Notes: generated by a model from the letters alone, not told the origin. A stretch of 51,805 bases of DNA from Roseburia sp. CAG:10041_57 (GCA_001916965.1 MNTL01000078.1:1-51805); one strand, 5' to 3'. Shown: positions 7,741-16,302, numbered from the stretch's first letter. Program-made: numbers and translations.

Positions 7741-9039
7741 ATGGACTATTTGCAGATTGAGAAAGTAATCGGTAGAGAGATATTGGATTCGAGAGGAAAT
7801 CCTACTGTAGAGGCAGAAGTAACACTGGTAGATGGAACAGTTGGAAGAGGTACAGCACCTTCTGGCGCATCTACAGGTGAATTTGAAGCCCTGGAGCTTC
7901 GTGACGGAGATAAGTCAAGATATCTTGGCAAGGGTGTGACCAAAGCAGTAGAGAATATTAATACAGTTATATCAGATGCTATTACAGGAATGGATGCATC
8001 TGATATTTATGCCATTGATGCAGCAATGATCAAGGCTGATGGAACAAAGGATAAGTCCAGACTTGGTGCAAATGCGATTCTTGCAGTATCTATTGCAGCA
8101 GCAAGAGCAGCAGCCATATCTCTGGATATTCCTCTGTATCGTTTCCTTGGAGGAATTTCAGGCAACAGACTTCCTGTCCCAATGATGAATATTGTAAATG
8201 GCGGCTGCCATGCACTTTCATCAGGACTGGATGTACAGGAGTTCATGATTATGCCTGTAGGAGCTCCTTCTTTCAAGGAAGCTTTAAGATGGTGCGCAGA
8301 AGTATTCCATGCACTTGCTGCAATTTTAAAGTCCAGAGGACTTGCTACTTCAGTGGGTGATGAGGGTGGCTTTGCACCGGCTCTTAAATCTGACGAAGAA
8401 GCGATTGAAACAATCCTTGAGGCAGTTAAGAAGGCTGGCTATGAACCTGGACGTGATTTCAGAATCGCTATGGATGCTGCATCTTCTGAATGGAAGAGTG
8501 AAAAAGGCAAAGGCTATTATAAATTACCAAAGGCTGGCACAGAATATACTTCTGAAGAGCTGATTGAGCACTGGGCAAAGCTTTGCGGGAAATATCCTAT
8601 TATTTCCATTGAAGACGGTCTGGATGAAGAAGACTGGGAAGGCTGGCAGAAGCTGACCAAGAGACTGGGAGACAAGGTTCAGCTGGTTGGTGATGACCTT
8701 TTTGTAACTAATACAGAGAGACTTTCCAAGGGAATTGAATTAGGAGCAGGTAATGCAATTCTGATCAAGCTTAATCAGATCGGTTCTGTATCTGAGACAC
8801 TGGAAGCAATCAAAATGGCACACAAAGCAGGCTATACAGCGATCTCATCTCATCGTTCCGGTGAAACAGCAGATACAACTATTGCAGACCTGGCTGTAGC
8901 ATTGAATACCTGCCAGATCAAGACTGGTGCACCTAGCCGTTCTGAACGTGTGGCTAAGTACAATCAGCTGCTCAGAATTGAAGAACAGCTTGGCGACAGC
9001 GCTGTATATCCGGGAATCAAGGCATTTAACGTAAAATAG
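7741..9039 (+). CDS. eno: Enolase (phosphopyruvate hydratase)
   Basis: The 432-residue protein is enolase, which interconverts 2-phosphoglycerate and phosphoenolpyruvate in glycolysis. It shows the family landmarks: EILDSRGNPTVEAEV near the N-terminus, the mobile loop with GASTG, VGDEGGFAP, the metal ligands in IAMDAASSE, SIEDGLDEEDW and VGDDLFVTN, the catalytic Lys in ILIKLNQIG, and SHRSGETAD. The length is usual for bacteria. The ribosome binding site before the ATG is poor (GAAAGG about 15 bases upstream), and the long folded leader may influence translation. Flavodoxin and a DUF3793 gene follow closely and are probably co-transcribed. Confidence 0.97.
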   Translation: MDYLQIEKVIGREILDSRGNPTVEAEVTLVDGTVGRGTAPSGASTGEFEALELRDGDKSRYLGKGVTKAVENINTVISDAITGMDASDIYAIDAAMIKADGTKDKSRLGANAILAVSIAAARAAAISLDIPLYRFLGGISGNRLPVPMMNIVNGGCHALSSGLDVQEFMIMPVGAPSFKEALRWCAEVFHALAAILKSRGLATSVGDEGGFAPALKSDEEAIETILEAVKKAGYEPGRDFRIAMDAASSEWKSEKGKGYYKLPKAGTEYTSEELIEHWAKLCGKYPIISIEDGLDEEDWEGWQKLTKRLGDKVQLVGDDLFVTNTERLSKGIELGAGNAILIKLNQIGSVSETLEAIKMAHKAGYTAISSHRSGETADTTIADLAVALNTCQIKTGAPSRSERVAKYNQLLRIEEQLGDSAVYPGIKAFNVK

Positions 9040-9070
9040 TAACCAACCGGAAATGAAAGGAGAAAATGAA

Positions 9071-9502
9071 ATGGATAAGATATATGTAGTATATTGGTCA
9101 CAATCAGGTAATACACAGGCTATGGCAGAGGCAATTGGAAGAGGTATTACAGCAGCAGGTAAGGAAGCTGTTGTGCAGTTCGTATCAGAGGCATCCATTG
9201 ATGACCTCAAGAACGCTTCTGTCTATGCACTGGGCTGCCCTGCAATGGGTGCAGAAGTACTGGAAGAGTGCGAGATGGAGCCATTTGTAAGCGATCTGGA
9301 AGGCTTCGTATCCGGTAAGAATATTGCTTTATTCGGTTCCTACGGATGGGGCGATGGACAGTGGATGCGTGACTGGGTAGAGCGTATGGAAGCTGCCGGA
9401 GCCAGGATTGTTGGCGGAGAAGGACTGATGAGCCATGAGACTCCGGATGACAGTGTCCTTGCAGAGTGCGAGAATCTGGGTAAACAGCTGGCTGGAATGT
9501 AA
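9071..9502 (+). CDS. Flavodoxin
   Basis: This 143-residue short-chain flavodoxin carries FMN as a low-potential electron carrier in the cytoplasm. The phosphate-binding loop is WSQSGNTQAMAEAI (about 9-22), and the FMN-ring loops are GCPAMGAE and the GSYGWGDGQWM region. I chose the ATG at 9071, with AAAGGAG 8 bases upstream, instead of the ATG at 9053 that lies inside that site. The gene follows eno by 31 bases and precedes the DUF3793 gene by 12. Flavodoxin next to DUF3793 is a recurring pair in Clostridia, in my recollection, hinting at a redox role for both. Confidence 0.92.
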   Translation: MDKIYVVYWSQSGNTQAMAEAIGRGITAAGKEAVVQFVSEASIDDLKNASVYALGCPAMGAEVLEECEMEPFVSDLEGFVSGKNIALFGSYGWGDGQWMRDWVERMEAAGARIVGGEGLMSHETPDDSVLAECENLGKQLAGM

Positions 9503-9514
9503 ACAAGGTGGATT

Positions 9515-10072
9515 ATGCTGGAAAAGGGACTGATTACATATTGTGCGCCAACACTGGCAGGATTGAAGAGTGCGAATCTGTTTAATTACAGAATCCAGAC
9601 TTCCAGAAAGGAAATCCTGCGGGAAGTTTATGAGGTAAACCGCAAGCTGAATGCCAGAGGAGTCAGAATAGAACCGTTGTTATGGAAAGATACGTTCGTT
9701 CTTATTTATGTGTACAGACCTCGTCTTTTGACAAGGGATCTGCACAAAGAAGGTGTGGCACAGCTTCTTATGGAATATGGATATGAAGAATGCAACGTAG
9801 ATTCCTGTCTGGTGCGGCTTCAGGACAGGCTGTCGCAGGAAGAGGGCTTCCCCCATGAAATAGGAGTATTCCTGGGCTATCCGCTGCAGGATGTGATCGG
9901 ATTTATCAACCATAAAGGGCAGGACTGTAAATGCTGTGGCATATGGAAGGTCTATTGTGACGAGGATGAAGCAAGAAAGCAATTCTGTAGAATGGAGAGA
10001 TGTACACAGGTCTATCAGCAGGTCTTTGCAAAAGGCAGAACGATTGAACAGATGACAGTAAATGTATCTTAA
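9515..10072 (+). CDS. DUF3793 family protein
   Basis: The 185-residue protein matches the DUF3793 pattern: an N-terminal CAPTLAGLKSANLF motif, a central helical region, and a C-terminal GVFLGYPLQDVIGFINHKG segment followed by a cysteine cluster (DCKCCGIWKVYC, then C in later turns). The function is unknown. The cysteines could bind a metal or act in redox chemistry, which would fit the flavodoxin directly upstream, but this is inference. It is soluble as far as the sequence shows. The start ATG at 9515 follows AAGGTGG. A terminator follows the stop. Confidence 0.8.
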   Translation: MLEKGLITYCAPTLAGLKSANLFNYRIQTSRKEILREVYEVNRKLNARGVRIEPLLWKDTFVLIYVYRPRLLTRDLHKEGVAQLLMEYGYEECNVDSCLVRLQDRLSQEEGFPHEIGVFLGYPLQDVIGFINHKGQDCKCCGIWKVYCDEDEARKQFCRMERCTQVYQQVFAKGRTIEQMTVNVS

Positions 10073-10081
10073 TGAATAAGG

Positions 10082-10136
10082 AACAGCATCTTATGAGGGC
10101 ATGTATTTTGATATGCACATAGGATGCTGTTTTTTG
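10082..10136 (+). terminator. Terminator after the eno-flavodoxin-DUF3793 operon
   Basis: AACAGCATC (10082-10090) pairs with GATGCTGTT (10123-10131), with an inner GCATGTATTTTGATATGC dyad, and is followed by TTTTT. Confidence 0.85.
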
Positions 10137-10230
10137 TTGAAGTGACTATAAGAATATGTTAAACTTATTACAGAAAAAAACTAATAATCGAATAATCAGC
10201 AGATTTTCCTGCTGAAGATGGGTAAATGAT

Positions 10231-11577
10231 ATGGAAGAGATTGGGAGAGAAAAATTATTGGACTTTACCCAGGCGGATATTCTGAAAGCAACAGAAGTTG
10301 GCACATGGCTCATTAGATTAGATCCTGAAAGCGGCAGGAATGAGATGTATGCTGATTCGACAATGTTACATATTCTGGATGCTCCGGCTGACCTGAGCCC
10401 ACAGGAGTGTTATGAACACTGGTACAGCCGTATCGGCCAGGAATATTATGATTATGTGAATCAGTCTGTAGAGAATATGGTGAGAACCGGACGGATTGTA
10501 CAGCTGCAGTATACATGGCATCATCCGGCAATGGGAGAAGTAAGAGTCAGATGTACGGGAGTACGCAGGGTGAACGGCAATGACGGTATGATCTGCATTG
10601 TTGGGTACCATAGGCTTGTGGATAATATGGATGAGACCAGTTTTCTACAGGAGGAGCTTTCCTGCATGGAGATGGAGAATCAGCGTATCCGTGATTTTTA
10701 TCATGCCAGTCTGTCGGAAGCATTTGCGTATGCAGAACTGGATCTGGAGAAGGGACAGCTCCAGGCAGCAGGTGGTCTCTGGGCAGAGTGCCCATCAAGG
10801 TTTAAAGGGAAGGCGAGAGCGTTCTTACAGTATCTGGTAGAATGCCAACACCAGTATTCGCCGGCACCTAATGCCAGACATATGTTTATAACCTGTGAGA
10901 ATGTTGATGAAATGTATCAGAAGATGCTGCACACAGAACGGGGAGTTATCAGGTATGTATACAAAAGGCTTGTCATCCGGGACTGGCGCTGGGTACAGCT
11001 TATCATATATACATTTAAAGAAAAATATACCCACAATATGTATGCCCTTTTGTATCTGAAAGATATAGATGCAGAGAAGAAGCAGCAGGAGGCTGCACAG
11101 ATGGATCCTTTAACGGGGGTTTATAACCGGAAAGCCTTTGAAGATAAGGTAATGCAGCATATGTCAGACCACAGGATAGGATGTCAGGGTGCAGTTGTCC
11201 TGCTGGATGTGGATAATTTCAAATCAGTCAATGACCAGTACGGGCATCTGGCAGGGGATGATGTACTGAAACATATGGCACGATGCATGAAGAATGTATT
11301 TTCTGATATCGGGACAGTGGGACGATTTGGCGGGGATGAATTTTTCATATTGATTGAAGCTGATTATGATAGACCACAGATTAATCAGTATATGGATCGT
11401 TTTATTGATAATTTTACCCACTGGGCGACCATCCCGATAAGCTGTAGTGCGGGAATCGCCTTTATCAGAGATGGGGCGCCTTCCTACCAGAAAATATTAA
11501 GCCTTGCAGATGAGGCACTCTACAGAAGTAAACAGAATGGTAAGAACCAGTACAATTATGCAGAAGAGAAATCATAA
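10231..11577 (+). CDS. Diguanylate cyclase with N-terminal sensor domains
   Basis: The 448-residue protein ends in a GGDEF domain (about 285-445) with DPLTGVYNRKAF, LLDVDNFKSVNDQYGH and an intact RFGGDEF (GGDEF at 367-371), so it should make c-di-GMP from two GTP. No RxxD inhibitory site is seen at the usual place five residues before GGDEF, so product inhibition may be absent. The N-terminal ~270 residues have no membrane segment; the first ~125 look PAS-like (VGTWLIRLDPESG..., QYTWHHPAMGEVRVRC) and a second sensor unit may follow. What it senses is unknown. A small hairpin TCAGCAG/CTGCTGA (10196-10215) lies just before the start. It could oppose the phosphodiesterase at 2386. Confidence 0.88.
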   Translation: MEEIGREKLLDFTQADILKATEVGTWLIRLDPESGRNEMYADSTMLHILDAPADLSPQECYEHWYSRIGQEYYDYVNQSVENMVRTGRIVQLQYTWHHPAMGEVRVRCTGVRRVNGNDGMICIVGYHRLVDNMDETSFLQEELSCMEMENQRIRDFYHASLSEAFAYAELDLEKGQLQAAGGLWAECPSRFKGKARAFLQYLVECQHQYSPAPNARHMFITCENVDEMYQKMLHTERGVIRYVYKRLVIRDWRWVQLIIYTFKEKYTHNMYALLYLKDIDAEKKQQEAAQMDPLTGVYNRKAFEDKVMQHMSDHRIGCQGAVVLLDVDNFKSVNDQYGHLAGDDVLKHMARCMKNVFSDIGTVGRFGGDEFFILIEADYDRPQINQYMDRFIDNFTHWATIPISCSAGIAFIRDGAPSYQKILSLADEALYRSKQNGKNQYNYAEEKS

Positions 11578-11594
11578 AAAGAAATCATAAAATA

Positions 11595-11638
11595 AGAATA
11601 AGCCATTTTGTCATATAAGTGACAGGAGGGCTTATTCT
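11595..11638. terminator. Bidirectional terminator between convergent genes
   Basis: AGAATAAGCC (11595-11604) pairs with GGCTTATTCT (11629-11638). An inner TGTCA/TGACA pair extends the fold. It lies between the cyclase gene and the minus-strand threonine aldolase gene. Confidence 0.65.
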
Positions 11639-11649
11639 ATGCAGGAAGA

Positions 11650-12693
11650 TTAACGTTTACAGATGCGGTCAATGTCTGCAAGCAGTGCGTTGACGTGTTC
11701 TTCTTTGGTAGCCCAGCTGGTACATACACGGACTGCACTATGCTGTGCATCTGTCTTGCACCAGAAGCTGAAGGCGTATTTTTCACTGAAAGCAGCCAGT
11801 TCTTCATCAGTCAGAATCGGATACTGCTGGTTCGTTATAGAATCATACAGAAGGGATACGTGATGGCTTTCAAAGGCATGACGGATATCCATAGCCAGTT
11901 TATCCGCATGAAGTGCAATCTTCTCATAGAGATCATCTGTGAAAAGTACTTCATATTGAATACCAAGCAGTCTGCCTTTTGCCAGCATGGCGCCATGCTG
12001 TTTGATGAAATAGCGGAAGTCTTTTTTCAAAGCTGGATTTGTGATAACGACTGCCTCACCGAACATGGCGCCTACCTTTGTGCCACCGATGTAAAAGACA
12101 TCAGCAAGTGTGGCAAGGTCGGGAAGCATAACGTCATTTCCCTCAGCCATCAGACCATATCCGCAGCGCGCACCGTCAACGAACAGGTATAACCCTGCCC
12201 TGCGGCATACGTCGCTGATCTCCTGAAGCTCTTTTCTGGAATATAAGGTACCATTCTCTGTAGGCTGGGAGATGTATACCATACCCGGCTGTACCATATG
12301 CTCGAAACTGCCATCGTGAATGTGTGCCTCCCATGCTTCGCTGATCTGGGCAGCTGTAATCTTACCGTCTTCGGAGGGGAGAGGAAGCACCTTGTGTCCG
12401 TAGCTTTCGATAGCGCCTGTTTCGTGAACATTAATATGTCCGGTTACTGCGGAGAGAACACCCTGATAAGGTCTTAATCCTGCGGCAATGATAGTGGCAT
12501 TGGTCTGTGTACCGCCTACCAGAAAATGTACATCCACATCTTCTCTATGGCATGCCTTTTTAATCAGTTCTCTTGCGTGTTCACAGTGTGTATCTACACC
12601 ATAACCGGGAGTCTGTTCTTCGTTGGTCTTAATCAGTGCATCCAGAATTGCGGGATGCATGCCTTCTGCATAATCACATTCAAATCGTATCAT
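11650..12693 (-). CDS. ltaE: Low-specificity L-threonine aldolase
   Basis: The 347-residue protein is a PLP-dependent beta-eliminating-lyase-fold enzyme. It cleaves threonine or allo-threonine to glycine and acetaldehyde. Features include an N-terminal FECDYAEGMHPAIL (substrate/PLP region), the VGGTQTNATI loop, HINVHETGAIE, the PLP-ring Asp and Arg in FVDGARCGYGL, and the Schiff-base Lys in YIGGTKVGAMFGEA. The length is standard. The start follows AAGGA on the minus strand. It lies 28 bases after the lactate dehydrogenase gene on the same strand and is probably read from the same promoter. Confidence 0.9.
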   Translation of the reverse strand: MIRFECDYAEGMHPAILDALIKTNEEQTPGYGVDTHCEHARELIKKACHREDVDVHFLVGGTQTNATIIAAGLRPYQGVLSAVTGHINVHETGAIESYGHKVLPLPSEDGKITAAQISEAWEAHIHDGSFEHMVQPGMVYISQPTENGTLYSRKELQEISDVCRRAGLYLFVDGARCGYGLMAEGNDVMLPDLATLADVFYIGGTKVGAMFGEAVVITNPALKKDFRYFIKQHGAMLAKGRLLGIQYEVLFTDDLYEKIALHADKLAMDIRHAFESHHVSLLYDSITNQQYPILTDEELAAFSEKYAFSFWCKTDAQHSAVRVCTSWATKEEHVNALLADIDRICKR

Positions 12694-12721
12694 CGTATTT
12701 TTCCTTCTTCTTGTAGTCTTT

Positions 12722-13666
12722 TTATACGTTCTCTTTTATAATGCCTTTCAGCACTTCTGCGGATTTCTTTAATTCGCGCAGTTCGGATTCGCTCAGCTCG
12801 ATAGGAACTACAGTTTCGATACCATTGGCATCTACAACTGCGGGAATACTCAGTACTACATCGTCTAGTCCATACTGACCGGTCATTAGGCTGGATACCG
12901 GGAGAATAGACTGTTCATTACGAACGATTGCAGCACAGATTCTTACGACTGCCATAGCGATACCGTAGTAGGTAGCATGTTTTCTTGCAATAATTTCGTA
13001 GGCACTGTTCTTGACACTCTCAAATATCTTCTTCATGGATTCCTCATGATTGAAATGTCCACGTAATTCGCAGAAGTCATTGATGGGCAGTCCACCGACT
13101 CTTGCATTACTCCAGGCAGCAAGTTCGCTGTCTCCATGTTCGCCGATGATAAAAGCATGGACACTTCGGCTGTCTACACCCAGGTGCTCGCCCAGTTCAT
13201 ATTTGAAACGCCCGGTATCCAGAACAGTACCGGAACCGATTACACGATTGGCAGGATAACCTGATTCTTTCAGGGCGATATAAGTCAGAATATCTACAGG
13301 ATTGGATACGATAAGCAGGATGCCGCCAAAATCACGTTTCTTAATTTCACCAATGATGGATTTCATGATTCCTGCGTTCTTCCTGATCAGATCCAGTCTG
13401 GTCTCATCCGGCTTCTGATTGGCACCGGCGGTAATGACGATGATGGCTGCATCAGAGATATCATCATAACTTCCGGCATATATTTTCATGGGACTGGCAA
13501 AAGACATACCATGGCTGATATCCATAGCCTCGCCTTCAGCACGGTTCTGATCTGCATCAATAAGAACCATTTCCGAGAATAATCCGCTTTGCATCAATGC
13601 AAAAGCAGAGGAAGAGCCTACAAAGCCGCAACCGATCATTACTACTTTTCTACTGTTTATTATCAT
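12722..13666 (-). CDS. ldh: L-lactate dehydrogenase
   Basis: The 314-residue NAD-dependent dehydrogenase reduces pyruvate to lactate during fermentation. The Rossmann loop is MIGCGFVGSSSAF (about 10-22), and the NAD-adenine Asp is in VLIDAD. The substrate-specificity loop reads GANQKPDETR; the Gln favours lactate over malate dehydrogenase, where Arg is expected. The catalytic His is in FIIGEHGDSE. The start follows AAAGGAG. It heads the two-gene minus-strand operon with threonine aldolase. A Rex-like site and a promoter lie upstream, consistent with NADH-controlled expression. Confidence 0.93.
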   Translation of the reverse strand: MIINSRKVVMIGCGFVGSSSAFALMQSGLFSEMVLIDADQNRAEGEAMDISHGMSFASPMKIYAGSYDDISDAAIIVITAGANQKPDETRLDLIRKNAGIMKSIIGEIKKRDFGGILLIVSNPVDILTYIALKESGYPANRVIGSGTVLDTGRFKYELGEHLGVDSRSVHAFIIGEHGDSELAAWSNARVGGLPINDFCELRGHFNHEESMKKIFESVKNSAYEIIARKHATYYGIAMAVVRICAAIVRNEQSILPVSSLMTGQYGLDDVVLSIPAVVDANGIETVVPIELSESELRELKKSAEVLKGIIKENV

Positions 13667-13731
13667 AACTCAAACTCCTTTCTTATGGAACCTGTTTATT
13701 GGATAATTGCAAATATCTTGTTTACATGTTC

Positions 13732-13776
13732 AGTATATGATAAATAAAAAGAATAGTCTAGTTATTTTTTTAACAA
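13732..13776 (-). promoter_or_regulatory. ldh promoter with candidate Rex operator
   Basis: Read on the minus strand, TAGACT (13760-13755) and TATACT (13737-13732) are 17 bases apart. Next to the -35, TTGTTAAAAAAATAACTA (13776-13759) matches the Rex consensus TTGTTAANNNNTTAACAA at the whole left half and 5 of 7 bases of the right half. Rex control of ldh is established in Firmicutes; here it is inference. Confidence 0.45.
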
Positions 13777-13807
13777 TCTTGTTCTTTTTTTTGCACATGA
13801 AAAAGAC

Positions 13808-13868
13808 TTGACTTATGCAATTAGATTGTGTACAATACAAAAGAAAACATTGCGCACAATCTAATTTG
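13808..13868 (+). promoter_or_regulatory. Promoter and OhrR-like operators of trxA-ohrR
   Basis: TTGACT (13808-13813) and TACAAT (13831-13836) are 17 bases apart. Two inverted copies of one site cover the promoter: CAATTAGATTGTGTACAAT (13818-13836) and, in the opposite orientation, ATTGCGCACAATCTAATTTG (13849-13868). Each contains a CAAT-N3-ATT dyad like the CAATT/AATTG halves of Bacillus OhrR operators. The first copy overlaps the -10, so binding should repress. Confidence 0.6.
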
Positions 13869-13950
13869 AGACGACTTAATCAAAGCCGCCCAAAATTAGA
13901 ATAAAGAACGATGAAGTGCACACACTATAATGAAAGGTATGGTGACTAAT

Positions 13951-14262
13951 ATGGTACACAAAATTGAACAGAATAATATGCAGGATGCCCTGAAGGCTAA
14001 GGTAGCAGTAGTGGATTTCTCCGCAACCTGGTGCGGACCCTGCAAGATGCTGGCTCCGATCATGGAAGAGCTTTCTGAGGAAATGGCAGGACAGGTAGAA
14101 TTCTATAATGCAGATACAGATGAGAATATGGATCTTGCACTTGCGAATAAAGTAACAAGTATCCCTGCACTTTTCCTGTTACGTGATGGACAGATCGTAG
14201 ACAGAATGATTGGATTCCAGTCCAAGCAGGCGCTTAAAAACTGGATCGGAGGCACACAGTAA
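13951..14262 (+). CDS. trxA: Thioredoxin
   Basis: The 103-residue protein has the thioredoxin fold with the catalytic WCGPC (W27-C28-G29-P30-C31) and the cis-proline in TSIPALFLL. It reduces protein disulfides in the cytoplasm. The ATG at 13951 gives the usual length; an in-frame ATG at 13930 would add seven residues, and neither has an ideal ribosome binding site. Its stop codon overlaps the start of the OhrR-type regulator by one base (TAATG), so the two are translationally coupled and co-regulated. Confidence 0.92.
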   Translation: MVHKIEQNNMQDALKAKVAVVDFSATWCGPCKMLAPIMEELSEEMAGQVEFYNADTDENMDLALANKVTSIPALFLLRDGQIVDRMIGFQSKQALKNWIGGTQ

Positions 14263-14696
14263 TGGAATCAGAGTATGATGCCCTGAAACTGAGCAATCAG
14301 CTGTGTTTTCCCTTATATGCATGTGCCAAGGAGATAGTCAGGCGCTATAAGCCTTATCTGGATGAGATAGATCTGACTTATACACAATATATAGCCATGA
14401 TGGTGCTGTGGGAACATAAGCATATTAATGTAAAAGACATGGGAAATTACCTGTATCTGGATTCAGGTACTCTGACGCCGGTTTTAAAGAAGCTGGAGCA
14501 GAAGGGGTATCTGACCAGACAACGGGATAAGGATGATGAAAGGGTTCTGAATGTAACCATTACGCAACAGGGTGAAGCATTAAAAGAACAGGCGGTACAG
14601 ATACCGCGTAAAATGCAGGGCTGTGTTGCTATGGACCCGGAAGATGCGAAAACTTTATACAGGATATTGCACAAAATATTAGAAGCTGCTGTTTAA
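14262..14696 (+). CDS. ohrR: OhrR-type MarR family peroxide-sensing repressor
   Basis: The 144-residue winged-helix protein closely follows Bacillus OhrR as I remember it: LSNQLCFPLYA with the reactive cysteine at position 15, then YKPYLDEIDLTYTQYIAMMVLWEH, LYLDSGTLTPVLKKLEQKGYL (recognition helix) and the wing RDKDDERVLNVTIT. OhrR is oxidised at this Cys by organic hydroperoxides and then leaves its operator. The partner gene is normally the peroxidase ohrA; here it is thioredoxin. The gene overlaps trxA by one base and ends in a terminator. Paired operator-like repeats in the shared promoter suggest autoregulation. Confidence 0.85.
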   Translation: MESEYDALKLSNQLCFPLYACAKEIVRRYKPYLDEIDLTYTQYIAMMVLWEHKHINVKDMGNYLYLDSGTLTPVLKKLEQKGYLTRQRDKDDERVLNVTITQQGEALKEQAVQIPRKMQGCVAMDPEDAKTLYRILHKILEAAV

Positions 14697-14717
14697 CAAA
14701 AACGGCAGCTTCTTTTT
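14682..14717 (+). terminator. Terminator of the trxA-ohrR operon
   Basis: AGAAGCTGC (14682-14690) pairs with GCAGCTTCT (14705-14713), followed by TTTT. The left arm lies inside the last codons of ohrR. Confidence 0.85.
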
Positions 14718-14803
14718 ATGTAAACTTATCCACAATAAAAAGGCACGATCATGAAAAAATAGTGAAAACTGCTTGTTATTTCATATAAATTCATGTAGAA
14801 TGG

Positions 14804-14844
14804 TATAAAAGTGGTGGAAAGTGGATGAAAGTGGAATAAAGTGG
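14804..14844 (+). promoter_or_regulatory. mraZ promoter and four mraZ boxes
   Basis: An extended -10 (TGGTATAAA, -10 at 14804-14809) runs into four copies of AAAGTGG spaced exactly 10 bases apart (14808, 14818, 14828, 14838). This is the known layout of MraZ binding boxes, so the division operon is probably controlled by its first gene product. The remaining leader to 14917 shows nothing else clear. Confidence 0.75.
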
Positions 14845-14917
14845 GAGACAGATATCCACATTTTACTGCAAAACAGAAGAAAAGAAGATTCTGTTTGTGT
14901 TGAAGGCGGTGATTGCT

Positions 14918-15349
14918 ATGTTCATGGGCGAATACAATCATACGATAGATACGAAAGGCAGGCTTATCATTCCTTCCAAATTCAGAGAAGCACTTGGAGA
15001 TGGATTTGTGGTAACGAAGGGATTGGACGGCTGCCTGTTTGTGTATGATAATGCCGAGTGGACAGCTTTTGAGGAGAAGCTCAAAGCATTGCCTATGACG
15101 AACAAGGAATCCCGTAAATTTGTACGTTTCTTTCTGGCAGGAGCAGCAGAAGTGGAAGTGGACAAGCAGGGACGAATCCTGATACCCGCTGTACTCAGAG
15201 AATTTGCCGGATTGGATAAGGATGTAGTGCTGGTGGGCGTAGCCAGCAGAATTGAAATCTGGAGCAAAGAGAAGTGGGAAGATGCTTCTGAATATGATGA
15301 TATGGAAGATATTGCAGAGCATATGTCAGAACTGGGACTTACATTATAA
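14918..15349 (+). CDS. mraZ: Transcriptional regulator MraZ
   Basis: The 143-residue protein holds two AbrB-like halves, each with the DxxGR signature: HTIDTKGRLIIPSKFR (about 8-23) and VEVDKQGRILIPAVLR (about 80-95). MraZ forms a ring that binds tandem boxes upstream of its own gene and controls the division and cell wall cluster. I chose the ATG at 14918, after GGCGGTG, to match the family N-terminus MFMGEYNH; an upstream TTG at 14897 is unlikely. Stop to rsmH start is 17 bases. Confidence 0.93.
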   Translation: MFMGEYNHTIDTKGRLIIPSKFREALGDGFVVTKGLDGCLFVYDNAEWTAFEEKLKALPMTNKESRKFVRFFLAGAAEVEVDKQGRILIPAVLREFAGLDKDVVLVGVASRIEIWSKEKWEDASEYDDMEDIAEHMSELGLTL

Positions 15350-15366
15350 AAGGGGGAGCGTACACA

Positions 15367-16302
15367 ATGGAATTCAAACATAAGTCAGTTCTACTGGATG
15401 AAACAATAGAAGCACTGAATATAAAACCGGATGGAATATATCTGGATGGTACATTAGGTGGGGGCGGACATTCTTATGAGATATGCCGCAGACTGGGTGA
15501 TGGAGGCAGACTCATCGGTATCGATCAGGATGAGGCAGCGATAGAGGCAGCGGGTAAGAGACTTGCGGAGTTTGGAGATAAGGTTACGATTATCCGTAAT
15601 AATTACCGCAATGCCAGAGAGGCACTGGCACAGATAGGAGTAGACAAGGTAGACGGTATTGTTCTTGACCTTGGTGTATCTTCTTATCAGCTGGATACAG
15701 TAGAGAGAGGCTTCACCTATAAATATGATACACCGCTGGACATGCGTATGGATCAGCGTCAGAAGCTGACTGCAAGAGACATCGTAAATACCTATTCAGA
15801 GCAGGAGCTGTATCATATTATCAGGGATTATGGAGAAGATCAGTTTGCCAAAAATATAGCCAAGCATATTGTACAGGCGAGAGCGGACAAGCCCATTGAG
15901 ACTACCTATGAACTCAATGACATCATTAAGGCAGCGATTCCAGCCAAGATGAGAGCAACAGGCGGACATCCGTCCAAACGTACTTTTCAGGCGATTCGTA
16001 TTGAATGTAATCATGAGCTTGATGTATTGAAAGATTCTCTGGATGACATGATAGACATGTTAAATCACCAGGGAAGACTGTGCATCATCACATTTCATTC
16101 ACTGGAAGACAGAATTGTTAAGAATGTATACAGACAGAAAGAGAATCCATGTACCTGTCCACCGGAATTCCCGGTGTGCGTATGTGGTAAGACACCTTAT
16201 GGTAAAGCAACACCCAGAAAACCGATTCTGCCAAGTGCAGAAGAGATGGAAGAGAATTCCAGGTCAAAGAGTGCCAAGCTCAGGGTATTTGAACGCATTT
16301 AA
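15367..16302 (+). CDS. rsmH: 16S rRNA (cytosine-1402-N4)-methyltransferase
   Basis: The 311-residue protein (formerly MraW) methylates N4 of C1402 in 16S rRNA. The SAM-binding loop is LDGTLGGGGHSYEI (about 26-39), and further signatures are IDQDEAAI, GIVLDLGVSSYQLD, RGFTYKYDTPLDMRMD and the C-terminal ITFHSLEDRIVKN. The length is usual. AAAGGGGGAG precedes the ATG. It is the second gene of the division cluster, between mraZ and the ftsL-like gene. Confidence 0.96.
   Translation: MEFKHKSVLLDETIEALNIKPDGIYLDGTLGGGGHSYEICRRLGDGGRLIGIDQDEAAIEAAGKRLAEFGDKVTIIRNNYRNAREALAQIGVDKVDGIVLDLGVSSYQLDTVERGFTYKYDTPLDMRMDQRQKLTARDIVNTYSEQELYHIIRDYGEDQFAKNIAKHIVQARADKPIETTYELNDIIKAAIPAKMRATGGHPSKRTFQAIRIECNHELDVLKDSLDDMIDMLNHQGRLCIITFHSLEDRIVKNVYRQKENPCTCPPEFPVCVCGKTPYGKATPRKPILPSAEEMEENSRSKSAKLRVFERI

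Noticed and set aside
10196..10215. A c-di-GMP riboswitch before the diguanylate cyclase
   Set aside because: Only a 7-bp hairpin is present; the conserved core and size of a GEMM riboswitch are missing.
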